DNA of 21,187 nt, from contig JAYMTF010001812.1 of NCBI GenBank assembly GCA_036897485.1, positions 1-21,187 on the forward strand, read 5' to 3'. The notes beneath the pieces are model-generated. The model ran no database searches. It had not been told where the DNA came from and worked only from the letters and a program-made list of their open reading frames with translations. Shown here in pieces: positions 1 to 8,087 of this stretch. Within the stretch, counting starts at the first letter, position 1, and every line of letters starts with the position of its first letter. The translations under genes and the position numbers were made by a program. Origin of the DNA: Pelargonium nanum (lineage: Eukaryota; Streptophyta; Magnoliopsida; Geraniales; Geraniaceae).

Positions 1-536
1 GGGCCGGCCAAATCCCCCACCATCTCAGGTGGCGTTCTTAAAAAAAAAAAAAAGCTCCAACCTACAATGTAGGTCACCAAGGATGAAGAAGGAGGACTAA
101 AAATGGAATTCTCTATACAATGAAGAAAAAAAATTTACCTTTCCAAGTCAACCTTGTCCAAAGCTTGGAGCTCAACCTTAAAGTTCCCAAAATGGAGAAA
201 ATGGGTCTTGAGGAAGAAATGTTCAAATTTTAACTAAAAGAGGCTAGGTATAGAAGAGAGAGGGGAAGGAGGAAAAAGACGAAATAAGGGCTCTAGTAAC
301 CCTCCTAAAAAATTCCTCTCCAAGATCTGGTGAAGAATATAAAGCACAAATTCCAACATTTGCCAAAAAAGGCCAAATGATGACAAAGGCCTTCCATTTA
401 TACTCCCATGAAGAGGGCTAGCCTAGGAACACGCCCGAAGAGCTACGCCTGAAAAATCAAAATTCAAGACTCAAGCTGCAGCTGATTACTCTTACACGAT
501 ACCGATGAATCATAATCGCTAGGAGTAGGGGGCAAC
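1..536 (+). mobile_element. Internal 3' region of an LTR retrotransposon (partial, runs off the left edge)
   Basis: This segment lies directly upstream of the LTR at 537-2395 and ends in a purine-rich tract (about 520-532, aggagtaggggg) followed by caac, as expected of a polypurine tract that primes second-strand synthesis just before a 3' LTR. I see no gag-pol coding in it, which fits the 3' untranslated part of a large Gypsy element. On the opposite strand it looks like a gene leader: a TATAAATG box (complement of 395-402) is followed by a pyrimidine-rich stretch. Members of the Tat lineage of Gypsy elements are known to carry extra, sometimes antisense, reading frames here. The lineage assignment is inference, because the diagnostic polymerase is outside the window. 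Confidence 0.6.
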
Positions 537-714
537 TGATGCTACCCAAAACATCATAAGTCTCAGAGCAACTCACAAGACAACACATGGCTGGTCAAAA
601 TCGCCCGGGTCGCCCGACCCGGGTCCATGAAGCCAAAATATGGTCCGGGTCCAAACCAAGCTAACCGCGCCAATAGGCCTTAACAAGTCACTCAAGACAT
701 GCCTTAATCCATAC

Positions 715-905
715 GGAGGCTAGAGGTGCTAACACTAGGCCAAGAGACCTCAACAAGGCTAGAGACCTGAGCAAGACTAGAGACCTGAGCAAGGCTAGAG
801 AACTCAGCAAAGCTAGAGATCTTAGCAAAGCTAGGCCTAGAGACCTTAGCAAAGCTAGGCCAAGAGACATCAACAATGCTAGGCTTAGAGCCTCAGCAAG
901 GCTAA
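715..905 (+). repeat. Degenerate short tandem repeat in the LTR (units about 18-25 bp)
   Basis: Units built around gctagagacctgagcaag and its variants follow each other about nine times, with small length differences between units. The array sits in the U3 part of the LTR. On the opposite strand it encodes only low-complexity Leu/Arg/Ser sequence, which I do not regard as a gene. Confidence 0.75.
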
Positions 906-1115
906 GCTAGGACCCTTAGTGAATCTAAGGTCAGGACTTGCTCAAGGTTCCATAAAAATGGGAAGCACTTCAAGAAGGCCATAAGTTCCCAAAAAGTCCA
1001 TAAACTACTCAAAATAAGTCTCCCAAGGTCTTGGGCAAATTAAGCATGAGTTAGGAGGCCAAAGAAGGCTCAAAAGGACCCATGAGCGAAACAAAAGTAG
1101 GTCTGTCCGTGGAAT

Positions 1116-1199
1116 GCCGTGGCAACGAGGCTTGATGCCGCGATAATGAGACTGAATGCCACGACATTCAAGCCTGATGCCGCGACATCCTGACCCTAG
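1116..1199 (+). repeat. 21 bp tandem repeat, four units, in the LTR
   Basis: Units start at 1116, 1137, 1158 and 1179. Each begins gcc(g/a) and the first three end with a variant of gaat or tgat. The spacing is exactly 21 bp, while the central bases have diverged, so the duplication is not recent. The array abuts the 28 bp array that follows. Confidence 0.7.
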
Positions 1200-1277
1200 C
1201 ACAAAACAGGGTCAGACTTGTCCCTAGTGCAAAATAGGATCAGAGTTGTCCCTAGCGCAATATAGGATAAGAGTTGT
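1194..1277 (+). repeat. 28 bp tandem repeat, three units, in the LTR
   Basis: Units begin ccctag at 1194, 1222 and 1250 and end with (a/g)(c/g)ttgt. They share the plan ccctagNgcaa-ata-ggat(c/a)agagttgt with a few substitutions. This is a direct-repeat array without spacers, so it is not CRISPR-like. Confidence 0.8.
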
Positions 1278-1309
1278 CCTTGGATTGTTAGGGCATTAAG
1301 CCTTGTTTC

Positions 1310-1380
1310 CCTTGACCCTGGATGATACCCAACGACTCCCCGGTCGACTCCTCTTGACCCCAGATGATACCCAACGACTC
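1310..1380 (+). repeat. 42 bp-spaced direct repeat pair in the LTR
   Basis: A block of about 29 bases containing gatgatacccaacgactc occurs at 1310-1338 and again at 1352-1380, with two or three mismatches near its left side. The 13 bases between the copies are unrelated to the repeat. Confidence 0.75.
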
Positions 1381-1439
1381 AAAGCACTCTTACAAGGCTG
1401 AAACAAGGCTCCAACATCGCCTAAACACCTTCGAGACAC

Positions 1440-1800
1440 TTCCACAAGCTCTCACAACCTTAATGCTCACAAGCATCCCAACTATGCCTTGCGAGGCGAT
1501 AGCTCACAAGGGGTCTTGATGAGCCCTCTCATCACTCTAACCTGTAGGCGAAGTACAAGCCTCAAGGTCTCACAACCTCAACGCTCCCAAGCACCCAGAC
1601 TATGCCTTGCGAGGCACTAGTAAACCAAGGGTCTTGGCGAGCCCTCTCGCCACTCAAGTCTCCAAGCTAGGCAGAAGCCTCAAGATGGAGCACAATCAAC
1701 AATCCTAAGCACCTATGACTATGCCTCGCGAGGCACTAGCTCACTAAGGGTCTTGGCGAGTCCGCTCACCTCACAAGAGGCTCACGGGACACGCCCGCCT
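1440..1800 (+). repeat. 118 bp tandem repeat, three units, in the LTR
   Basis: Three consecutive units each contain a (t/c)cacaa(c/t)c block, an actatgcc block with the self-complementary core gcc(t/c)tgcgaggc-type 12-mer at 1486, 1604 and 1723, then a gggtcttg(g/a)(c/t)gag block. Period is 118-119 bp. The third core, gcctcgcgaggc at 1723-1734, is a perfect palindrome; the first two have one mismatch. The block lies just upstream of the LTR TATA box. Confidence 0.8.
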
Positions 1801-1981
1801 CTTTGACACGCCAGAGCAACACGTTCAAGGTAGAGAAGGAGCCCAACACCGCAAAGGGGCTAAAATCGGACTATGGGACAATCGGGCCATTTGGGCTTGG
1901 TATGCCAAATGGGCCTTGATGGACCTCACAACTTCACCAACCAATCAAGTCACGACATGTGGCGCAAGGTGGTAAGAACTT

Positions 1982-1989
1982 TATAAATA
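1982..1989 (+). promoter_or_regulatory. TATA box of the LTR promoter
   Basis: The sequence TATAAATA is followed at once by a run of ten C residues (1990-1999) and, about 30-60 bases further on, by a pyrimidine-rich stretch (2037-2068) typical of plant leaders. In LTR elements the U3/R boundary falls about 25-35 bases after the TATA box, so transcription would start near 2012-2020 and R-U5 would run to 2395. The motif is seen; the start site is inferred. Confidence 0.65.
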
Positions 1990-2395
1990 CCCCCCCCCCA
2001 AAGGGAAAAGGGTTGAATCCTAACTTCACTTTCAATATTTACTTCTCTCTCAAGCTTTCTCTCTCTAGAAGAGCTCTGAGAGCATTCGTGTCTACCATAC
2101 AAGGATTTACTCTCATGCCTGAGGCGGAGTCCTGGTAATACCACCCCAGGCCTTCGTTCCTTTTGTGTCTTTTCTTCTCACAGGCTACTGGTCTACGCAG
2201 CTGGAAGGCACCTTAGCTTGGAGTTGGAACTTGAGACACTAAGACCCTAGATTACTTACTTAAGCACTTAAGACTGGACGAATGAACACTTAGGCTAGTT
2301 ACCTTTGCATTTGTGGAAAATAAGCTCTACAACACAACACAACACCCTCTCCTAGTGTGTTTGAGTTGATCCTCCAGGTCAAAACAGGCACATCA

Positions 2396-2933
2396 CTTAC
2401 AACTAATTCATTATTTTTTAAAGGGTTCAAGTTTTTGCCAATAATATAATTTTATAATTTGTTAGTTTCAAGACTTATGTTTAGATGGTTTTATAATTAG
2501 TATAGGAATCACTACAAAAAATTCTCTAGCTCTGCTAAATTTTAGTTATCAGTTATGATATATATGTTATGTTTGTTCTTTCTGTTTCACAAATGGGTTG
2601 AGTTTATATGATTTACATTTGATTAATTTCCATTGCATTGATGAAATGGGTGCTAAAATTGTCATGAGATATATATGTGATCAAATGAAAGTCAAGAGGA
2701 AAATTCATGAACTCTTTTGTATGCTCAGAAAGTGTGAGGTTTTGAGCTTGAGCCCCAAGTAACTATATTTTGTGTGGCTTTGAGAGACAGGGATTACTTT
2801 TTGTATGTGTATATATATTAGTTTAGTATTTGAGTATACACTCATATTGTAAACAATGGAAGGTGGAGCAACTTTCATACTCCACGTCCTCCCCTTCGAA
2901 TGCGAGGATGATTTTCCCGGCGTAACTATTTCT
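2396..2933. other. AT-rich spacer between LTR and LINE, with a short coding-like stretch
   Basis: Most of this interval is AT-rich and holds no gene I can support. At 2509-2522 the sequence cactacaaaaaatt resembles a CACTA transposon terminus, but no partner end is visible. From about 2856 the composition changes: an ATG at 2856 opens a frame of about 26 codons (MEGGATFILHVLPFECEDD...) that runs without a stop straight into the LINE frame. That stretch does not resemble the L1 endonuclease sequence expected upstream of this point, so I place the LINE 5' junction near 2934. The origin of the short stretch is unknown to me. Confidence 0.4.
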
Positions 2934-5900
2934 ATTAACTCAGTTCGTAGTGCTTCTGAGCGATCAAGTGGACTCACTTCTCCTGCCTCCCTTCAGGTTT
3001 TTAATGACTTTATTGACCGCTGCTGCCTCTTTGATTTGCCAATTCATGGAAGGCGCTTTACTTGGTATGGTCCAAATTCTAGTGCGAGTCGTATTGATCG
3101 GATTTTGGTCTCCTCTACTTGGCCTGCTTCACTTGAGAACTTTGTGCAAACAGGACTATTTCGGGGCTGCTCAGATCACTGCCCTATTCAATTGTCTATT
3201 GATGTTATTAATTGGGGGCCTAGACCTTTTAAATTCTTAAATTGTTGGGTTTCTCATGCCTCTTTTTATGATTTTGTTTGCTCGACCTGGTCTTCTTACT
3301 CGGTTCAAGGGCTCCCATGTTTCAGATTATGGCAAAAGTTGCATTAGCTTAAGAAAGCTCTTAAATGTTGGAATGTAAAAGTCTTTGGAAGGCTTGATCA
3401 TTCAATTCGGGACCTTGAGAAGTCCATTGACTTACTTGATCTTCAAGCCGAATCGGCACCTTTATCCGAGGCGGACGCCTCTCGGCGTGCTTTATTGGTC
3501 ACGGACCTACATGCCAGGTCGCGTGACTTGGCTTCTTTTTGGAAGCAGAAATCGCGGGTTAGATGGTTGTTGGAGGGTGATCGAAACACGGGATATTTTC
3601 ACCGTGTAGCTTCAATGCGACATGCTCAAAACCGTATTTCAGGCATTACTGTTGATGGTATTTGGGTTCAGGACCCGGAGAAGGTTAAAAATTTGGCTCG
3701 GGATTTTTTTAAAGCTAGGCTCACTAGCTCGGATTCGGATGATAGGGTTATTTTTGATGATATCCCGCTTAATAGTTTAACCTCAACAGCTAAAAACGAC
3801 TTGGAAAGGCCTGTCACTTTGGAAGAATTGAGAGCTGTGGTTTTCGGGTTTGATGGTTCCCGGGCTCCAGGACCAGATGGTTTCAGCTTATTCTTTTTCC
3901 AATCTTGCTGGGACATTATTCAGGCAGATGTTCTTTCTTTTGTTCAAGCTTTCTTGGACTCGGGCAACCTAGGCAAAGGTTTTCAGTCGGCGTTTCTAGC
4001 TCTTATTCCTAAAGTGTCTGCTCCACAAGGTTTCAATGATTATAGGCCAATAAGTTTGGTTACAGCTCCTTACAAATTGATAACCAAATTATTGGCTAAT
4101 CGGCTTCGAGTTTACATTGGAGATTTGATCAGTGACTCGCAAACCGCTTTCATAAAGGACCAGCAATTGCTTGACAGTGTGTTTATAGCAGGGGAAGTTA
4201 TTCACTCAGCCCGGTCTAGGCATGTACCTTCAGTGGTTCTCAAATTAGATTTCCAACAAGCCTTTGATCGCCTTGATTGAGATTTCATTGATTTTTGTCT
4301 GAACTCTATGGGATTTGGGTCTCGTTTCAGGCTTTGGGTTCGTCGCTGCTTAGTCTCCTCAGTTTCGGTCCTAGTAAATGGCTCCCCGTCTCCTGATTTC
4401 TATATCTCACAGGGTGTTAAACAGGGTTGTCCACTCTCGCCATATTTGTTCATCATTGTAGCTGAAGCTCTCCATTTGTTATTAAGTAAGGCTGAATCAG
4501 AGGGTCTTTTTCATGGAATTCGACTCGGGACAACGTCGATTTCTCACTTGCAATTTGCTGACGATACAGTTTTGTTCTTTGATTTGTCAGCATCGTCGAA
4601 CACAATTGCGCATGTTAAATGTATTTTGAGTTGTTTTGAGATGGCTTCAGGCTTGACTATCAATTTTAAAAAGTCGAGGTTAATTGGAATTGCCCTTGAG
4701 CAGGACCGGACTGCTCATTTGGCACGTGTTCTTGGCTGCCAAGTTGCGTCCTTCCCTATTACATATCTCGGATTTCGCCTTGGTTGTAACCCGCGGCTTG
4801 CTAGTTCTTGGAAGGGGATAGTTGAAAAGTACCGCAAGAGGTTGTCGCTCTGGCAAACTAAATACATCTCGCTTGGAGGCCGGGTTACTTTAATTCGAGC
4901 GGCTCTCACCTCGCTTCCTCTCTTTTACATGTCGCTTTTTCGGGCACCTAAAAAAGTGGTTAATGAGCTAGAAGCCATTGAAAGGAAATTCTTATGGTCG
5001 GGCTCTCTGAATCGTGGTTTTTGTAAAGTGCAATGGAAACAGGTTACTCAATTACGTATTCATGGCGGGTTTGGTATTCGGCAATTGAGTTTGGCAAATT
5101 TAAGCCTTTTGGCAAAATGGTGGTGGCGCTTTGCCACTCAACCGAATTCTCTTTGGAAAAAGGTGTTGTGCGCGAAATATGGATGGGATCCGGCTTCTTG
5201 GTCTATTCGTGATTTATGCGCTACTAACCCGTCTCCCGTCGTTAAGCATCTCCTTGAGCTCCATAATATTTCGGGCTTCTCTGATCTGATTGGTACTGCT
5301 AGCATGAGGTGGGTTGTGGGAGATGGGACAGCTTGCAGGTTCTGGTCTGATGTGTGGTTGTCAAAAGCTCGACTTCAAGACCGATTTCGCCGGCTGTATG
5401 CGCTGTGCCGGATTAAATCAGGGACAGTAGCCACTGTTTTGGCCGAGCTTCATGGAGGAGAGCCTGGTCGCCTGTTTCGCAGGGGCTTGCGCAGCTGGGA
5501 ATCCGATTCGCTGGCGGAGTTGTGTGCAGAGGTGGCCGGTGTTGTTCTTTTGCCGGCTGTCTGTGACAAGATTGTGTGGTCGCATGCGAAATCGGGTAAG
5601 TTCACAACGTCTAAAGCTTTCAAAATTCTTTATTCGTCAGCCCCGCACTTTCGATTCGCATGTGCAAAGATTATTTGGAAGCCTGTTATCCCACCAAAGA
5701 TTCAATGTTTTTGTTGGTTGGTTGCTCTCGATAGCATTCCTTGTATGGATTTTCTTTTTTATCGGCATGTTCTTCCGTCAACTTCAAATTGCCTTTGCCG
5801 TTTTTGTGTTTCGGAGCGTGAAACTTGTTCCCATCTATTGCTTTTGTGCCTATGGGCTACTCGGATCTGGTCTGGTATTTTGCTTTGGTGGGGAGCTCGC

Positions 5901-6188
5901 TCGGTGTTGCCGGATTCATGTTTTGCATTGCTGGTCTCTTGGTCTACTATTATATCTGGAAATCGATTGGGTCAGAAGCTTTGGACTGCTACTTGTTTGG
6001 TTGTGTTATGGCATATTTGGCTCGCCAGGAATTGTCTTATTTTTCAAGATCATTACCCGAATGTGGAGGATACCCTTCTCAAGATTCAAAGTTTTTTATT
6101 ATCTCTAGTTTCCTGCATTGATAGCTCTTTCTCTATTGAGTTTAGTTTTGCTGATTGGGTGGCTAATCCTATCTCGTGGTTGAGTTAG
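2934..6188 (+). pseudogene. LINE ORF2 remnant: endonuclease C-terminus, reverse transcriptase, zinc knuckle
   Basis: The frame is open for about 1,085 codons apart from two stops, TAG at 3345-3347 and TGA at 4278-4280, with no frameshift. Visible parts are the endonuclease SDH motif (SDHCPI, 3171-3188), RT motifs APGPDG (3864-3881), LIPKV then NDYRPISL, LDFQQAFD (motif A), QGVKQGCPLSPYLF (4410-4451) and FADD (4554-4565, the YADD-box equivalent), the GG(R)VTLI and LAKWWWR regions of plant L1 thumbs, and a C-terminal zf-RVT domain (about 5570-5890) with IPPKI and paired Cys plus CSH residues. The protein would nick target DNA and reverse-transcribe its own RNA. Both stops look like single transitions; the second sits where related elements have Trp. 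It ends at 6188 without a C-terminal RNase H domain. Confidence 0.9.
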
Positions 6189-6270
6189 GATTTAGTGCAC
6201 GTTTTTTTGTACTTTTATTTACGCCTTCGGGTCGTTTAAATAATACGTACTGCTTGCCTATAAAAAAAAA
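6189..6270 (+). other. LINE 3' UTR and A tail
   Basis: The segment after the ORF2 stop holds gtacttttatttacgcc, a cgggtcg block and the terminal cttgcctat followed by nine A residues. The same order of motifs occurs in the complement of 6643-6700 and of 20790-20836. This marks it as the recognition tail of one LINE family, the part the reverse transcriptase grips at the start of cDNA synthesis in elements with conserved 3' ends. Confidence 0.7.
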
Positions 6271-6462
6271 TACTACAGTAGACTAAATTCATTCTTTTAA
6301 GTTTTAACTGCAATGTTATAGTGTATAGATTATAGGAATTGAGAATAATAAAATAATTTGTCAATATTAACTTGTAAATATGAATCTATAGGAAGAAAAG
6401 AAATGAATCTCAATTTTTATTTTAGAATCACAATATAAAATCGTTAGGCCGCCTCTGATAAT
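6271..6462. other. AT-rich spacer, nothing recognised
   Basis: Low-complexity AT-rich sequence between the LINE tail and the 6463 direct repeat. I see no coding, RNA or repeat signal in it. Confidence 0.5.
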
Positions 6463-6524
6463 TAGCTATAGTTTTTTTTATAGGCAACGGCCTAAAAAAA
6501 AAAAAAAAAATAGCTATAGTTTTT
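6463..6524 (+). mobile_element. Micro-retroinsertion: 34 bp insert between 14 bp direct repeats
   Basis: The 14-mer tagctatagttttt occurs at 6463-6476 and again, identical, at 6511-6524. Between them lie 34 bases: tttataggcaacggcct and then 17 A residues. Flanking duplication plus an A tail is the signature of target-primed reverse transcription, here with almost no element body left. The tttataggcaa part resembles the complement of the LINE tail (ttgcctataaa), which would need an inverted or rearranged tail. The duplication is seen; the mechanism is inferred. Confidence 0.6.
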
Positions 6525-6642
6525 GTTACTGTCATTGAGCATCTTCAATTATTATATTGTAATTATTTTCTCATAATCACAACTAAATATTAGACGGATG
6601 ATTAATATACATGTGTATTAAAAGCAAGATATCTACAATATA

Positions 6643-6843
6643 TTTTTTATAAGCAATCGGTACATTTTATTAAGAGACCCAAAAGTCGAATAAAAGTACA
6701 AAGAAACATAGAGTCGAAACTAAGAAAATAAACATAAGACCGGATCCGAGCACCAAGCGAGAAAATAAAAAACAGTACAAAAAGTATTGTTTAAACAAGA
6801 GCCGAGTGCGTAACTAAAAATACAATATTTATTTATTTTTATC
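6643..6843 (-). mobile_element. LINE 3' end fragment, about 200 bp, with target-site duplications
   Basis: Read on the - strand, the fragment ends ttgtacttttatt...gggtct...aataaaatgtaccgattgcttataaaaaa, closely parallel to the tail of the large LINE (gtacttttatttacgcc...cgggtcg...acgtactgcttgcctataaaa). It is flanked by gatatctacaatata (6628-6642) and gatatctactatat (6844-6857), a target-site duplication of about 14 bp with one mismatch. The insertion therefore comprises only the last 200 bases of an element, a strong 5' truncation. No coding sequence is left. Confidence 0.75.
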
Positions 6844-6860
6844 GATATCTACTATATTTA

Positions 6861-7530
6861 TTTAATTTTGGAAAATTTCCGGCTCCAATTTTACAAGAAA
6901 ATAGCATATATAATTAAGCACATTTTTGTCTGAAATGTGAAGGAAGCAACTCTGGATTTGCCTTAATAGTATTGATATCGGGGCAGAAATTTAAGTTGTC
7001 ATTTGATAGTGATACACTCAAAAGAAACTAAATTACCAATTGTCAAAATTATAGAGAACCACAAATAAATGAAAAGGAAGGTGTAGGTAATAATTATTAA
7101 TTAATGAGTGATCTATGTGTCACTGTTGAGGATTTGCTAAATCTTACCCAAAATCTAAATCACAACAAAATCTTAATCTGAAATCAGTCTTTGTTCTATG
7201 TAGGCTTTATTTGTTTGAGAGATCCATATGGCAACAAAAGGCATAATATTTTGTTGAATTAATTTGCTGATGTGCATGTGCATGCTTTCTTTTTCTTTTT
7301 TATTGATGTGAGAGTTTTTAAATTTATTAGGTGATGATCCAATATTGCATTGCTTTACCATTATGTCTTTGTTTTTATATTAAACAAGACTTAAGATGCC
7401 TTAATCGCAGAACGCTTCAGTACGTAAAAGTGAAACAGAAACATAACAAATTAAAATAAAGTTTAGAGTTTGAAATGTTTGAAGTAGAATTCTTTAAAAA
7501 CTCAATTCATAACTGAAATTTCTGTTTAGA
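6861..7530. other. AT-rich intergenic stretch, nothing recognised
   Basis: I find no ORF with recognisable content, no RNA gene and no terminal repeats. The short - strand ORF at 7173-7361 is Lys/Ile/Asn-rich as expected of AT-rich noise. Confidence 0.5.
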
Positions 7531-7539
7531 TATACTTAT

Positions 7540-8078
7540 GGAAAAAGGACCAAAATGATTCATGAACTATTCAGTTCGTGCCATTTTGGTCCCCGAACTA
7601 TCAAACGTGTCATTTCAGTCCAAAAAATAGGCAAAAGAGCCGTTATAGTCCAAACGTTTTCAAAAACCGAGTCCTTTCAAGACATTCCGTCAAATTTGTT
7701 AACGAAACCGTTAAAATTACAATAAAATAATATTTTAAATTGGCACGTTTTATAGTTGAGAGACTAAAATGGCACAAATTGGATAGTTCATGGACTAAAA
7801 TGGCACGAACTAGATAGTTCATGGACTATTTTGGACCTTTTTCCTAATATTAATCATTGTCACGTCATCATTCTAGTATTAAAAAATACTTTTAAATGTT
7901 ATTTTAACGGTTCCGTCAGTGAATTTGACGGAACGTCCTTACACGACTCGATTTTCAGAAACGTTTGAACTAAATTGGCTCTTTCGCCTATCTTTTGGAC
8001 TAAAATGACACGTTTGATAGTTCAGGAACCAAAATGGCACGAACTAGATAGTTCACGTACCATTTTAGACCTTTTTCC
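7540..8078. mobile_element. Foldback element with inverted arms of about 200 bp (MULE/MITE-like)
   Basis: The left arm (7540 to about 7735) starts ggaaaaaggaccaaaatg. The right arm (about 7882-8078) ends attttagacctttttcc, and its complement follows the left arm almost base for base over about 200 bp, including gttcgtgccattttggt, gaactatcaaacgtgtcatt and ccgtcaaatt blocks. I estimate roughly 80% identity. The flanks tatacttat (7531-7539) and tacttttat (8079-8087) match at seven of nine positions, which would suit the 9 bp duplication made by Mutator-like transposases. No transposase is encoded, so it is non-autonomous. Class assignment is inference. Confidence 0.75.
7735..7844. repeat. Extra inner terminus and 31 bp tandem pair inside the foldback element
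   Basis: Inside the element a further inverted end, finishing tattttggacctttttcc at 7844, complements the first 55 or so bases of the left arm. It carries two consecutive units of about 31 bp beginning gactaaaatggcac. The region 7540-7844 could thus be a shorter element in its own right, followed by a second right arm. The flank after 7844 does not match tatacttat, so only the outer ends behave as the insertion boundary. Confidence 0.65.
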
Positions 8079-8087
8079 TACTTTTAT

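Larger units (their letters stand above)
537..2395 (+). mobile_element. Long terminal repeat (3' LTR), Gypsy-like, 1859 bp
   Basis: The borders are a 5 bp inverted pair, TGATG at 537-541 and CATCA at 2391-2395, consistent with the TG...CA rule. A purine-rich tract sits immediately to the left, which makes this the 3' LTR of an element extending beyond the window. The next five bases, cttac at 2396-2400, are the expected target-site duplication, but the partner is not visible. The LTR is more GC-rich than its surroundings and contains several tandem arrays with different periods (listed separately). A TATA box at 1982-1989 on the + strand gives the orientation. The superfamily call rests on LTR length and border style only. 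Age cannot be judged because the 5' LTR is absent. Confidence 0.8.
2934..6270 (+). mobile_element. 5'-truncated L1-type LINE
   Basis: The element contains the C-terminal part of an AP-type endonuclease, a reverse transcriptase, a zinc-knuckle domain, a short 3' UTR (6189-6261) and a terminal A tract (6262-6270). ORF1 and the N-terminal endonuclease are missing, as is usual when target-primed reverse transcription stops early. The tail motif gcttgcctataaaaaaaaa recurs as relics at 6643-6843 and 20790-20836 on the - strand, so this family has inserted repeatedly here. I could not find a clear target-site duplication: the bases after the tail (tactacagtag...) have no convincing match near 2900. 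The copy is therefore either old at its edges or rearranged at its 5' end. Confidence 0.9.

Noticed and set aside
688-876. 62-codon - strand ORF of Leu/Arg/Ser repeats
   Set aside because: It is a translation of the short tandem array in the LTR and has no independent coding signal.
1116-1277. Regular short repeats that could look like a CRISPR array
   Set aside because: The units abut without spacers and lie in a plant LTR; they are ordinary tandem repeats.
2509-2522. CACTA-like terminus cactacaaaaaatt
   Set aside because: No matching inverted end is found before the LINE, and a 7-9 base match is weak evidence alone.
5452-6121. Long + strand ORFs (218 and 98 codons) overlapping the LINE C-terminus in other frames
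   Set aside because: They are shadows of the LINE ORF2 frame, which carries recognisable zf-RVT motifs over the same bases; the alternative peptides are Phe/Leu/Cys-rich with no domain.
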